NCBI GenBank assembly: GCA_950106755.1 | Contig: OX467092.1 | Span: forward strand, 10,044,001 to 10,108,000 | DNA: 64,000 nt | From: Climacium dendroides | Taxonomy: Eukaryota > Streptophyta > Bryopsida > Hypnales > Climaciaceae | Direction of reading: 5' to 3' | Shown: piece by piece, positions 50,481-62,984 of the stretch | Layout: the number at the start of each line of letters is the position of its first letter | How positions within the stretch are numbered: the first letter of the stretch is position 1 | Translations under genes and position numbers: made by a program | The notes under the pieces: generated by a model | What the model was told of the DNA's origin: nothing | Database searches by the model: none | What the model saw: the letters and a program-made list of their open reading frames with translations, nothing else

Positions 50481-51321
50481 GACTTGGAAGGCAACTATAG
50501 GTGTTTAGAGTTTAATTAGGGTATGTACTGTATGGTGATTAGGATTTAGGATGTTTGGAATTTAATTAGAGTTTCTGGTGTATACCTATAGTCACCCAAA
50601 CCCTAGAGATTTCAATTTTATTTGTCCTATCTACTCTTCAAGTACATGATCAAAAATGATTCTTAAGAGCTCACACTTACATGCTTTAAAAGTATTTGAT
50701 TTGCTAGAAAATCATAGCAGGTTGCATATTGTACAATTTTGAATATTGTAGGATGAAAAAAATAGAACAAATTTCCTCATCTCCAATTCAAACACAAAAT
50801 GTAGACAAGTCCACAATAATAACAACAACAATTATATTTGTAAATAAAATAGTAATAATAACTTATATATTTTTAGTATAATTTTGGGGGGGAGGGTCCC
50901 TCAGTACGTTGTGCATATATTGCATTCCGATAAGTTGATTATCGTCATCAATCAACTGTTGGAGAAAAAAAATCTATAGCATGTATATCTCACTATAATG
51001 AACATGCCTAATAAGGCACTACAACTTATTAATACATAAGGTACTAGGCTACAAATTTTTGCTAGAAATCTTTACTTTAAAACATTTGTAGAAGATCTTC
51101 ATGGCAGTATTTTACTACCCAAACTATTGGCTAGACATCTAGTTACTGGGGCAAAATTTTGAATCACTTTGCACTTCATCAACATAAGGATTAGTATCTT
51201 CATACGACTCGTAGCTGTCGTTGGTGCTCCTATTGCTATTCAAGCTCTCATTCTCGTCATCCTTTGTTATTATTGGTTCTGGTCGTATCTTCCGTTTTAC
51301 CTATGAGGTCAAATTCTACAC

Positions 51322-51837
51322 CTAAATATCTTGACCACCAAGAATTGCAGTTTGCACTAGTCGTTTTGTTAAACGCAATGCATCTATGGTTCCATCAATG
51401 TTGGATTCAAGATATTGTCCTTCTATATTTGATTCCTTTTGAACCGTCTGCATAGAATAGCTTGCCCTCATGATGTACAGTTCCACAATTTGGTTTATAT
51501 GCTTAAGATTTTTGTGTATCCTTTCATCAGACCTCCTCAAACGTCGGTTTTTTGCCTTTGCACTTGCTTCTGTTGTTCCTAGTGTGTTGACACACTCTTC
51601 CAACAATGATGGTTTTGGCCTGGATATTAGGGTTGGTTGGTTGGATTGTAGAGCAGAGTGAGCAAATGTAGGGACTTTTTCATTAATGGTCAATAGTGGA
51701 CCTCCATATGTGGGCATCCTCGTTGATGAGGTTGGAATCGACCTTCTAATTGTAGTTTGGCCTATGCGTCTACCTTGATGTATGGACCCCCTTGTCAAAG
51801 GGGATGGGGTTAACCTTTTGACTATAGTTTGGGTCAT
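51322..51837 (-). CDS. Unrecognised 171-aa frame
   Basis: ATG-started open frame of 171 codons rich in Ser/Thr/Arg/Pro in its first half. The near-repeat motif TPSPLTRGSIH is followed by a similar RRSIPTSSTRMP, then a helical Arg/Lys-rich part. No domain is recognised and there is no splice or paralogue support. It may be a transposon relic or chance. Confidence 0.25.
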   Translation of the reverse strand: MTQTIVKRLTPSPLTRGSIHQGRRIGQTTIRRSIPTSSTRMPTYGGPLLTINEKVPTFAHSALQSNQPTLISRPKPSLLEECVNTLGTTEASAKAKNRRLRRSDERIHKNLKHINQIVELYIMRASYSMQTVQKESNIEGQYLESNIDGTIDALRLTKRLVQTAILGGQDI

Positions 51838-51839
51838 GT

Positions 51840-53695
51840 GTCCACCTCAATTTAAAGAAATATTCCGGTTACAATTTATGACAATGTTCAATGGCACATC
51901 CGAATCATACTTTGGTAGCTCCATTGTTCGCGTAATCGATGCTTTATGAAGCTTTATTTTCTTAGTTTAAAATAAATTTGAAAAGTGGATATTCCAAAAG
52001 TTGCAATCAAGGTTGCATCCACTTTTTAGATGCATGGACATGTAAGGGTTAACTTGCACTTGCTTTTCAGTGTCTTCAAAAAAATACAAGTAGTGGACGT
52101 CCCTATAGTACGGGAACTATTGTAGCCATTTTGAATTTTTGGTTTTCTTGGGTAATTTTCCCAATTTTCCATAGCACTACAACGTTTTGGAGTTAACTTT
52201 CTATAGTTGCTGGTCAATTTGGCTTTTACTTGGGTTTCATCTATAGATGTGGGTCAATGGATGAATGAGGCGTGATCTATAATTGCGGTTGAGTTGGTTG
52301 CTAGCTGAATCAGATGAAGTCCGATGGAGAGTTCGATTGAAGGCTCAGTCTGGAAGTGGAATCCAAAGCTCCTACAACGGTGAAGGCTGGTAGTATTCGA
52401 TTGTGCGTAGGAGTTTGTGGCTGAGTTTGATAGTTCTGTTTGTGTGGTGTTGTTGTAGTGTTCGATGGGAGTTCAATTGTGATGTTGTGCGTTAGTGCTT
52501 CGTTTGTGTTGAATCGATAGATCATAGAGTGCAATGTGAGATTAATAGTTCAAGTGTGTAATAGTGATTAGACCGGACTGGATCGATAGATATTATTCGG
52601 AGTGGAGTGGAATGATGGAATAGAGAGAAACTATTGTAATACTTTTTTATTTTTTTATATGGAGATGTAATGTGAAATCTATCGTGTAGAAACATCTGTG
52701 TATTGCGGAACTCTATTGTAAATTCAAATGTGAAATACAGAGCAACATTCTATAGTAATTCAGATTTGTATTTATTTGCATCATTGATTTCTATATCTGA
52801 ATTATCCTTTGTGAATGTCAATTGTGTAAATGGGTGAATGCAGTATGAATGTGTGAATTTCTATAGTCTGTGTTAATCTTGTTTATCATGAGTGCTCAAT
52901 AGGTGAATTATGTGAGATTATCTATAGTGCTTAATGCATGGCTGGATGGTGAGATGTATCAATAGTGAAGGGATGATGGCTACAATGATTGAATGGAGAA
53001 TCTATAGTTAAATAATGATGCCATTGCATTTTGAGAGTTATATATAAATTAATTTATTATCTGTAGAATGGATTCAGAGTGGTTAGTGAGGAATGGAGGT
53101 TCCATTAAAAATTAATAGCAATAAGATCATTTAACAATTGAAATTAATCTATAGAATAGTGTGATTTGATATCAATGAAGAGTGACTCAACAAACTGAGA
53201 TCAATAGAATTCATAGTCTGAGTGATATTGCAATGGATAGAGAGTCTGCAAAATTGAAAATGAAGACTTGTACCTTTTGCAATCAATTGGACTACGGAAA
53301 ATCAAAATGTAAATCTAAGAAAGAAAAAAGCAAAATAAAAAATAAAATAAAAGAATCAATTAAAGATACTAAAAGATTGGATGAGCAAAAAGATTAATAG
53401 AGATTGTACCAACTAGTTAGTGAGGTTGACAAGGAAGTGAGCGGACAAAGCTGAGTCAATAGATTCACATACAATTGATAAGTTTCCATCCTTTGATTAA
53501 ATATAATAAAAGTATAATCTTATCTATTGTGATCGGCCTGGTTAGGAATTACTTAAATCCTCAATTGTGCACAATCCTGGGATTGATTTAAACTCCCATG
53601 TAAATTACTATAGATAACTATTCCTCCTTGAGAACAAACTCAAATTATAGGAATTCCTCAATGGTTCATCCATTGTAGAAAACCAAACTACATAA
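51840..53695. other. Probable LTR or flank upstream of the gypsy element
   Basis: Sequence just before the primer-binding site should be a 5' LTR ending near CTACA (~53692). I could not define its start, and no second LTR copy was seen downstream. A short frame at 53182-53397 (TCTFCNQ, then Lys-rich) is not strong enough to call. Confidence 0.35.
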
Positions 53696-53749
53696 TGGTG
53701 CCGTTGTCGAGGAGGAAGTAAATTTTGCCTATAGGTAATTTTAATTGAA

Positions 53750-56700
53750 TTGTGTCAATCGAAGAGGGAAATAGTGACACTTGATGGAATTCAAATGAGC
53801 CATAGATGGAGTCTAAGTCCTAAAAACCCTGTGAAAAGAGAAAAAGAAAGAGCCGCTAGGGATGAATGTGCAAGAGTAAAAGCATTAAGGGGTTTCCAAG
53901 AATTGGAATTAAGAGCAAAAAAAAAGAGTCCAATTGTTTTCCAATCTATGGCTGAATCCAACAGAGTATCAATAGTTGATGGAACCAGTCTATTGGTGAG
54001 GGTCAATTGTTTGGAAATTTTACTTTCCCTAGTGTATCAATTGTATCGACTGATTCTATAGACCAATTGGATTCTACTTTTGGGATCACAGAAGTAGAAC
54101 CAGATGCTATTGTTGAAATAGGATTGACAAAATCTATAGAATCAATCAATAGGGAACAGAGGGTATCTTCTATAGAATCTCCTTCCACTAGAATCCCTAT
54201 AGAATCTTTCCCACCATTTGGGCTTGACCATATCTTATGTGAGGGAATTTGTCTATAGGGATTTTCTACTCCGGTAGGAACTGTAGGAAAATTTGTAAAT
54301 GAAGAAATTATAAATGCAAGTGATTTAGTATTTAGTGAAATTGATGAAAGTGAAAATAGTGAAGCCCAGAGCTACCATAGTAAGGATGGTGATGCTGCCA
54401 TAGAAAGTGGTAGTGTGGGGACTTGATCCTTTATTTGGGGTTGTGTAAATCAATTGTATGAGGAATTTGTTGATAATAAAATTAAAAGTTCTTGGGATCA
54501 AGGAAATAAAATTTCTATTACATCTATCACTACAAGGATATTTGTGTCCTTATTGACAACAAATTAACAAAAATTTGTCAATTGCTTTGTCAGTGGGAAC
54601 GTCTTGATTTGGCCAATTAGTTGACAGAATTTTGTCATCAAAATTTGAGACCTTTTCAACCTGATTTTCATCCATGATGTCAAAAAAACTAATGATTTCT
54701 AGGCTCATGGCCCAAGTTTGCCACATTGTTCCTAAACAACCAACTAATTAAGTATTACTACTAAAAAACATTATTCATAAAAAACACGCTTCACATTCAG
54801 AAGCAAGAATCCAAATGCCTTTTATTGCAAGTGGGATAAGTGTAGAAGACAATTGCTTTATACAAAAAGGGTGGTGGTAGGCAAGGCAACTCATATGGGA
54901 TATATTAATTGCAGGAATTGTGTTCAAAGTGAAATTTCAGACCTCACTTAGGCATAGTAGCATATATTTTTTCAGAAAGTTTTGAACTAAGATAAGTTGG
55001 GAAATCAATTTAAGTTTTACCTCCAAAAATTCATTTCAGATTTAGATTCTCCAATCAAAAGTTATGAACAAAATTTAGAGACAATGTAAACTTTGAACTC
55101 AAATCCTGCAATTTTTAACAATGAGCGGTCAAGCTCTCATTGTTAAATTATCCCATAATTTTTGAGGATTCTTGATGGACAATACATTTCACTATAAAAA
55201 CAGCCTCTCTATCCTCCAATCTTACAAAATTTAATTCATAGAATTCTCATCATTTAATAGCAGCATATTGTCAATACATGCTTGTTGTCAATTCAGATAG
55301 TTTTGTATCAAAGTGTTGATAGAAACAAAGAATTGATAGGAATAGGTTCGCAATTGACAGGTACTGTCATTTCCGATAATTTTGTGTTAAATTCTTGTTA
55401 TTTTGGACCCCTTTCCCTCGTAGTGTATTGATTCTTCCAATAACTTAGAACAGAATTTGAAAAATTCTAATAAACAAAGTGATAGCTCTTCTATTGTGTT
55501 GTCTAATAATTGTTCTTCATCAAACCATAGTACTTTATCTCAACCAATTGTATACATGGCTGATCCATTGTTGCTTGTTAATATGAGGGCAGGTCAATCT
55601 AATGACCGTCCTATTTCTTTGGTACCATTGCCAAAATTCTATGGTCACATAGGAAATGATCCTGACAAACATGTGAATGAATTTTTAACAACATGTAATG
55701 CCAATAATGCTAGGACTGATAGTCATTGGTATGCGATTTTTCCAACTACATTAGATGATCATGCTAAACAATGGTTCCATAGGCAGCCTAGAGGGCATTT
55801 TGCCAATTGGGCGGCACTTTGTGATGCATTTATTGCTCATTTTAGACCTATAGGATATGATGAATGATTAAGTGAATCTTTGCATGAATTGCAAATGAAC
55901 ACTAATGAAACTATAGATAGTTATTATGGCCAGATGGAGGATATTGTCCTACATTTACCGGCAGGTCATGGCTTTAATGATGCTATGAAACTAGATATTT
56001 TTATTAGAAGATTAGTGCCTTTTAAATTAAAGGGGTATGTTAAAGAAGTTTCTCCAACTACCTTATTAGAGGCATACAATAGAGCAAAATTGTATGAGAA
56101 TATCTGGAATAATCCAGAGCTTTATACTAAAGTGCCACAACAATCTGTATCGTATGCGGCACCGTATGTTACAACCCCAATTCTCCCTCCACAAACGGTC
56201 CAATACGTCCCATCGTCTATTCAACTTGTTTATGCCCCTAGACCACCAGCTACACTAGTAAATCCAGTGGTGGTTCAACAAAAAGGGGCTAGCCCAAATC
56301 CTAATGAGGTCATCCAAGAACTAACAACTTTGATGAATGATTTAAAAGTTAATTTAGCAAAAGCGGGAAATCAAAAAGGGCAACCGGTAAATGAGAGAGC
56401 AAACATGTGGTGTACCAATTGTAAGGGTCAAAGACATCTTAATATAGATTGTCCTTTCCCACAAGGAATAATTCTTAAATGTTTCCATTGTGGTGGTAAT
56501 CATGATAGTGATAGATGTAATAGTAAAGGGAAAAATGGACAAAATAGGAATCAACAAAACCAAGTAGTCTATCAAATTGATAATGATTATAATCCCAACA
56601 ATAATAATTGGGGGAGCAGTAACAACAATTGGAATAATGTTGGAGGAGGTGGTTGGAATAGGAGACCTAGATATCTTAGGTCTAATAATCAAAATTTTAA

Positions 56701-56809
56701 TAACAATCCCAACTACAATAGTAATTCAAATTTTAATAATTATGCCCCACCCAATAATGTACCCTCTAATTTTAATCCTAATGTCAAAACCGAAACAAAT
56801 AGATTTTAG
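53750..56809 (+). pseudogene. gag: gag polyprotein of the gypsy fragment, broken and split by a CACTA insertion
   Basis: The leader part (53750-54010) shifts frame near 54005. From there one frame runs to 56809 once the insertion 54538-55425 is removed, interrupted by TAG at 54256, TGA at 54424 and TGA at 55865. The gag core shows PKFYGHIGNDP, HAKQWFHRQP and a coiled NETIDSYYGQMEDI segment, typical of Ty3/gypsy capsid regions. Two zinc-knuckle-like motifs follow (CTNCKGQRHLNIDC; CFHCGGNHDSDRC), then an Asn-rich tail. Not functional as it stands. Confidence 0.8.
54538..55425. mobile_element. 888-bp non-autonomous CACTA element inserted in gag
   Basis: It starts CACTACAAGG and ends (complement) CACTACGAGG, with TAT duplicated at 54535-54537 and 55426-55428. 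Removing it and one TAT restores an in-phase gag frame. Inside are TTGACA/TGTCAA words near both ends and no coding frame. Confidence 0.9.
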
Positions 56810-56815
56810 TTATTT

Positions 56816-57560
56816 CAAATAGAATTTGAAGTAAGAAAATTCATTCTTAGTATATTTTCTTTATTCTGTGGGGTAAAAATAGACAAATTACTAGAGTTAT
56901 GGATTAACAATTGTAGGGACTTTTAATTGATGTAAAATGGTTAAGGAGGAAATTTGCACTTTCCATCCTAACGGGAAATCGGAGCCTGGAGAGTTGTCCA
57001 AAAAGTATTTTCAAAGACTTTTTGTAGTATCGGAACTAAATCCGGAATCAATCCGGAACTATTCCGGACTAACGGATCCAAAATCCGTAAATGTCTAGGA
57101 TCCAGATGAAGATTCGGATAGCATCCGGATGAAGATCCGGAATCCGGAACATAATTCGGAACAGAAGCTTCATACCGAGCGGTGTGAGTGGATTTCACTG
57201 TGAAGCAAAATCCATCCACAAGATTGGGCCGTGAGGAGTGTATGGACCCCTAACTACCTAGCCTTCCAAGCAATGACAATTCATCTTCAATTTAGTAGAT
57301 TAACTTTAGTATGTGATTTTGCCCTAAAAATTACCATTAGGACACTCAATGTGACTCTAAGTAAGGTTCAAGTGAAAATTCCAGCACTCAATCTCCCATA
57401 GCATCACATACACCCATTCACTCCACATACAATTGGTTCATCACAAGTTTTATAGCAATGTGTAATTAAAATTGCAATTGTTTAACCACAATTGAGAAGG
57501 GAAAAACCCATCCAAACCTCCAATTGTTCCCCCTTCTAAAGGCAACAGACCAGCCTTCAC
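56816..57560. other. ATCCGGAA-rich intergenic sequence
   Basis: Around 57030-57170 many variants of AATCCGGAAC and GGATCCAGATGAAGAT occur. The same TCCGGAA word is dense at 58790-58910. No gene is supported. Confidence 0.5.
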
Positions 57561-57975
57561 AAAAACAGTCACCATTTCTTCACACTATCTCCAATTGGCT
57601 TGAGTTTTGACTTTTTGGAAAGCTAACTTGATCATCCTTGTCTTCCCCAAAATTCAGCTCCATCCCGTTATTCAATCGTCCGAAGTGGCTCGCCAAAGTC
57701 GGTGCTATCCATTCGCCGCGGTAGTAGACCTCTTCTCACAAAAATAGTCACCATTTCTTCACACCATCTCCAATTGGCTTGAGTTTTGACTTTTTGGAAA
57801 GCTAACTTGATTCTCCTTGTCCTCCCCAAAATTCAGCTCCATCCCGTTCTTCAATCGTTCAAAGTGTCTCGCCAAAGTTGATGCTGTCCATTCGCCGCGG
57901 CAATAGACCTCTTCTCACAAAAACGGTCGCCATTTCTTCAAATTTGCTTCAAATTGTATGAAAATTGTCTTCATG
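57561..57975. repeat. 179-bp tandem duplication, 2.3 copies
   Basis: Units 57561-57739 and 57740-57918, plus a partial third to ~57975. Shared sequence includes CCAATTGGCTTGAGTTTTGA, AAATTCAGCTCCATCCCGTT and CCATTCGCCGCGG. The copies differ mostly by transitions. Confidence 0.9.
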
Positions 57976-57979
57976 TAAA

Positions 57980-59575
57980 GCTAACTTGAATGCGCCCCTC
58001 CCCTACAATTTTCGTCCCCATCAAAGCTACTTTCCGGCCTTCGTAGCTCTTCAAAGATGGCAGTTTGGTGGAAGGCTCCGAAACCCTAACTCTCCTTCAT
58101 GTTTTCTCTTCCAATTTCCCATCTAACCTTACACCACTCCTCTTTTCACCCATTTTACCTCCCAAGGTGAAAACTTATTCGATTAATTACTCTATCCTCA
58201 ATCCCCACCCTAATGCTCTTCCATTTCTAACTTTCTTCTTCACAATTTCACACCCACACCCCAAAAACATGCACATCCCAAAAAACACACAAGAGAAAGT
58301 GGAGAGAGAGAGCTCCTAACCCTAATTCGACCTTTTCCCCAAACTAACTAACTAACTAACCCTCCTAATCACTTTCATCCAAGTTAATTTACTGAAATTT
58401 CATTAAATCATTACTAATTGCCTAAATTAGAGTTTCTACCACTATGTTAGTTTTCTCATAGTAGTTTTAAGTTTGATAACTTCTTTTGTGCTTTTCATAT
58501 TTCTTCTTTTTTATTGGTTTTTGATTTATATTTAGGTCCATTTTCAACTTCTAATCCTTGTTTTCAATTCCTTTTTGTATTTTTTATCTTTTTAAATATT
58601 TTTGGGTTGAAATTTTGATCTAGTTTCTTGTCCTATGTACTAAAAGTCTTCTAACTAATGATTATAGTTTGATCTAATGTACTAACACCTTTGAACTTCA
58701 AATCTTACACATAGTTTTTATATTTTCAATGATTTTAAAGGTGAACCAATATTATGGTTCATAGGCGGCAACGAAGACAACTCCGGTTGGAAGCGGAAAG
58801 GGCAGATCCGGAATGGATCCGGAATTTTAGGAATTTCCGGAACTTTAGGAAGACCCGGAATTTTAGGAAATTCTGGATTTATAGGATCTGATGCTGATCT
58901 TTCCAGATATCCCGGGATGTTCACTATGGATTACCGAAAATCTTGCAGACCAATAGGAGTGTTTTGTGTGATTTTGAGATGATGTTAGGTTTAGTATAAG
59001 TTAATTTTTGATGGACCTTTGTGGTCACTCACTCACCACATTATTTTCAGTTTGTACCTTTTGAGCTTAATTCAAAGCGTTTGGAGGCTTTCCATTCTCT
59101 TCCTTCTTATACTTGGTGCATACTTGTGTGTGTGTGGGTCCATTCGTGCCTTTTCCGGATGCTGAGAATTTACCTTGATTAGCAAGAGTCGACGTTGTGA
59201 GTGGTCCAAACGTCACTGGATTGATGGGGAGATCGGTCGGATTGTTCCGGAGGAAGTGTTAGTGTACTACCTGCCTGGATGCCGGTATAACCTGAGGAGA
59301 GAATACTGCCTCGTGTGTGAGGGTGTCTGAGAGGCTGCAAGCAAGATTCCATGTACGGGAGTTTGTACGACGTGCTCGAATTCCGAATACCGGAATTCCC
59401 CATAGATGGAGTCAAAGCCCCAATGTAACGCCCAAGAGAGTGTGAGGATGTCCACCTAGTCGATGGAAGGCTCAGTGTTGGATTGATGCTAGAATGTCGT
59501 TGTAGTCCTTGACCGTCCTTGCGTGACCTGGTCCGGTAAGTATTCCGGATTTGTGAAGTGACGAACAATAGAATA
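57980..59575. other. Intergenic, no gene seen
   Basis: Contains AACTAACTAACTAACC near 58342 and a CCGGAATTTTAGGAA tandem at 58805-58890. Minus-strand frames over the latter give Pro-Lys-Ile-Pro repeats that follow from the DNA repeat. Confidence 0.45.
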
Positions 59576-60190
59576 CACTAGAAGAAAAACGTGTCCGTTG
59601 CAACCGATTGAGATGCGACTATGTGTCCTATACAACTGTATTGCGATTGTAGCCCTTTGTATTTGCATCAAATTTGACGTGTATGTAGTTGTAGTCGCAA
59701 AGTAGTTGGAAAATGAAGAGTAGGGTTACGATACTGTAACAGAAGAACAGATAGGAGGTATTCTACATCCAATATTCATCGCAGTTGTCCATGTAGACAG
59801 CTATGCACGAAATAGAGGCCAGCGTGGAAAAATGTAGTCACTCCAATTACAGAAAACAAACTAATTACTATGCTGCAACTAAAAACGGCAACATTGCAAC
59901 TCAAAAATGACTCAAATGCAACTAGGAATCAACTATACTGCAACTAGAACCCGACTACAGTGCAACTAAAAAACGATGCAAATGCAACTAGAAAACAATT
60001 GCAATGCAATTAGAACATGATTGAAAATCGACTATAGTGCAACTAAAAAACGATTGAAATGCAACTAGAGAACAATTGCAATACAACTAGAAAATGACTA
60101 CAGTGCAACTAGAAGAAGACTACAATGCAACTAAAAAACAACTACGGTTCCACTACAGAACAAGTAGACTTTGGCTACAATTTGACTAAA
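59576..60190. mobile_element. Possible CACTA left end with ~21-bp subterminal repeats
   Basis: CACTAGAAGAAAAACGTGTC begins at 59576 after ATA. From ~59870 to 60190 about fifteen units of TGCAACTAGAAAACGACTACA-type sequence, mostly 20-22 bp, follow. No right end was found before the next element at 60653. Confidence 0.45.
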
Positions 60191-60652
60191 ATTCAACAAC
60201 ATAATGACTATAGTTTGATTACAAAACAAAGGCAGTTAGAGTTCTTAGTCAAAATGCTATAGTACTTATTTCATATGAGTTGTAGTTGCATCCTTACTTT
60301 GCTAGACAATTGTGATTGTAAGTTTACTATGAGTTCACTATGAGATGCAACCTATGATTTTTGTATTTGAAGCTGGTTTAGAGCCATTCAAGTTGCACAC
60401 TTCATAAGACCAAATAAGTATGCCTTTGTGATATTATTCATCTATAATTTTTAAAGGTTCACTTCATTTGTACTCGCCTTTTTCTTTAATAGAGGGTAGA
60501 CAATTGCATGCGTTAGTGCATTAAGTCTATTTGAAATGAAGGATACAACATACAAAGAAACTTTCAAACTTAAAAATCACCATTTTCTTGGAAATAAATG
60601 GTGTCAATATCTTGCACATGCTAAGAGACTATCCTCTGCAGATAACTCTATA

Positions 60653-62352
60653 CCCTAGTAGAAAAGGGGCTATCAATGACTGCTCTGTATGACTGCATAA
60701 CCAATCATTTCGGACACTTATGACGATAGTATGACTGAAAGTAGATTTTGGGCTTAGAGTCATAGAGGACGAGTGATTATGGATAAGACAGTCATTTATA
60801 CCATGATCATTTTTTTTCATCGTATGCTGATGTGGAACTTCATCCAGATGTGATAATATGGACACCTCCAATGGTGCGTTGCCATGTGGCTACAGAGCCG
60901 ACTTGCTGAGTTGGCGGGTTTTTACCGGCTGATATTGGAGTGATTCTATTGGATAACGACTAAATTTTGAGTTGAAATGCAGAATACTTGATCTCAGGTT
61001 AATCATATTGTAGTCATATTCAAGGTTGCTGTAGTCATTTGTCAGTTTTTTCGGAGGTGAGTGCAATCATATTGTAGTCATATTTGAGGCTATCGTAGTC
61101 ATAAATTAGATATTATTCAATTGAATGTAGTGATTAATACGGTTAGGGATGTGCTTGATCGGGTCATTCTGCAAAATGACTCGGCCTTATGATATGACTA
61201 GGGTATGGTTTTACGTAGTCATTGTATAGTTCAAAAAGAGTGCTATAAGACATATGTGAAGAAAATGTGCATAAATTGTATCATTCCAACAAAGCCTTCT
61301 TTTCCATTGATAATCCGTATATGATGAACAATTTAGAGATGCATATTTTTCAAACATAAAGATGTTAAATTTTGGCTCAATAACCACTTGGACAAATGAC
61401 TTTAACAATGGTGCTTACATCATATATACTAAGGCTGTTACAAAGAAATGACAAGTAAAATATAAATAATAGTATATTTAAAAAAATGGGACATCATGAT
61501 GGCTATGACCACATTGATGACAAACATGTTTCTTACACTCCTACTCACATCATCTATCTCTGAAAATGGTTTGTCTACAACCCACAGTTAGAAGTCCTAG
61601 ACACATAGCTAAGCCCATACCACAATTATGGACTTCAGAGAACAACTTTGATGAACTTTCCCTCCCACAAAGTACAGAAACCCACAGCGTCCTTCACCTT
61701 TGTTTGGTCATCAGCCGCATTTGGGAACATCAATGTCACTTGTGGCCAAATGGCCTCTTTGACATCCACTTTATAGCAAGAGTCAGGAATAGTGCAAAAA
61801 TGGAACTTGTGCTGCCTACCCAATCCGCTGATGGTACCCGTAGCAACGCTCTGCTTCAAATTCTTTGGATTCAGCAAAAATACTTCTTGCCCACAAATGA
61901 ACTGCTACAAAAAATGAAGGTGTCAAGTTCCAGTCTGATCTTGCACAAATGACTCTTACTAGGCATACAATCAATACTATGGCTACATATACTCTTGGTG
62001 TAGGGGAGTGATTGACAATTGGTTCCTAGTAGTTCACCTAGAATCATATACTTTGGTCCCCAAGTAGCCATAAGCATAGAAATGACTACATTATGACTAT
62101 TTGGGCAGTTTCTGTGTAGACATAACCACAAAAATGACTGCTTTGTGACTATGTGGGCACCCTCTGTCTTGAAGTAGCAAGTGCATGCAACCAATTAGAG
62201 AATTTAAAAAAACATGATTGTAATTACAACTCCACTTATCCTCTAACATTTATTAAGGAAACTTCTGTATAGACATGTTTTTTTACCTTCTCTGCCTGCA
62301 CTTTTTTCTTCTGAATGGGCTTTGGCCTTGCTCCTCCCTTGCCAGATTTTGA
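60653..62352. mobile_element. Part of a second large CACTA element
   Basis: CCCTAGTAGAAAAGGGGC at 60653 (one base from CACTAG) is preceded by ATA and followed by ACTGC/AGTCAT words. Minus-strand exons at 61901-61635 and 62352-62287 match the last two exons of the gene in the 34.7-41.7 kb element. No right end was found, so its extent is a minimum. Confidence 0.5.
61635..62352 (-). pseudogene. En/Spm-type domain gene fragment, paralogue of 36640-35779
   Basis: Exon 62352-62287 is a basic linker (KSGKGGARPKPIQKKK) with acceptor and donor. Exon 61901-61635 starts after GTAGCAG and encodes GQEVFLLNPKNLKQSVATGT, then DVKEAIWPQVTLM. This aligns with GDEVFLMNP...VALGTVSGL and VDIREVLQTRVSLM at 36054-35779. 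Where the other copy has TAG (36003-36001), this one has CAG (Gln). No HAD domain was found upstream. Confidence 0.6.
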
Positions 62353-62984
62353 CTGCAGAATGCAAAGAATACAAGGTTAATTTAGTGAGTACATGATAAA
62401 TGAGGGAACATGTAGGCCTAAGATTGAATGAAATGGAATCACAAGTCTATTCACTTAAGAATCCTTCTACAAAGACATTGACAACATCATCAAGGTTGTT
62501 ACCAACTTTTAACATGTCATTGTGAATTTAAAAATGTTTGGTATTCACTTCTGGGTAAAAACGAGGTAATAGGAGCCAAAACCAACATCCTATGGGTGGT
62601 TTTTAAAGCTGGTTTTAAGTGGAACTTGGATGAGTTGTACACGTAGTTAATTACAAGCACCACATTACATGCTGACAGTGGACCAACGGTTTTTTTTGTC
62701 ATTCTTTCAATTCAACGAGTTTGACTCTGCTCAGGTTCCGCTCTGGCGCTCACGTTGTCTGATTTTTTGTTTGGTCATATTTTGTTTTGGCGGCGCTTGC
62801 ACTATGCGCAGGCTGTTGATGTGCTCAACTTCTGAACTTTGCAAATCTTGTGTAGGGTTAGTTTGCTCAGATGCGAGGTTACAATTCTAGTCTCAGTCAG
62901 TGTACAATTCAGGGTTTAGGTGGGATTTGAGCACATTGGTTTGGTTTTTGCTTACCGCTGAATTTGCTCAGTCTATTGCGCACA

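Larger units (their letters stand above)
48687..51320. other. Intergenic, no gene seen
   Basis: Downstream of HEI10. It contains a perfect 11-bp-stem hairpin at 49266-49293 and the repeats at ~50130-50480. No supported coding frame. Confidence 0.5.
53696..56815 (+). mobile_element. Ty3/gypsy (Athila-like) retrotransposon fragment: PBS plus gag
   Basis: At 53696-53713 TGGTGCCGTTGTCGAGGA differs at three positions from the primer-binding site complementary to the 3' end of tRNA-Asp (TGGCGCCGTTGCCGGGGA), which Athila elements use. All three changes are transitions. A gag frame follows to 56809. No protease, reverse transcriptase, integrase or 3' LTR was seen, so this is a truncated copy or a gag-only derivative. 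Confidence 0.75.

Noticed and set aside
58718..58924. Minus-strand frame with Pro-Lys-Ile-Pro repeats
   Set aside because: Follows from the CCGGAATTTTAGGAA DNA repeat. No splice or start support.
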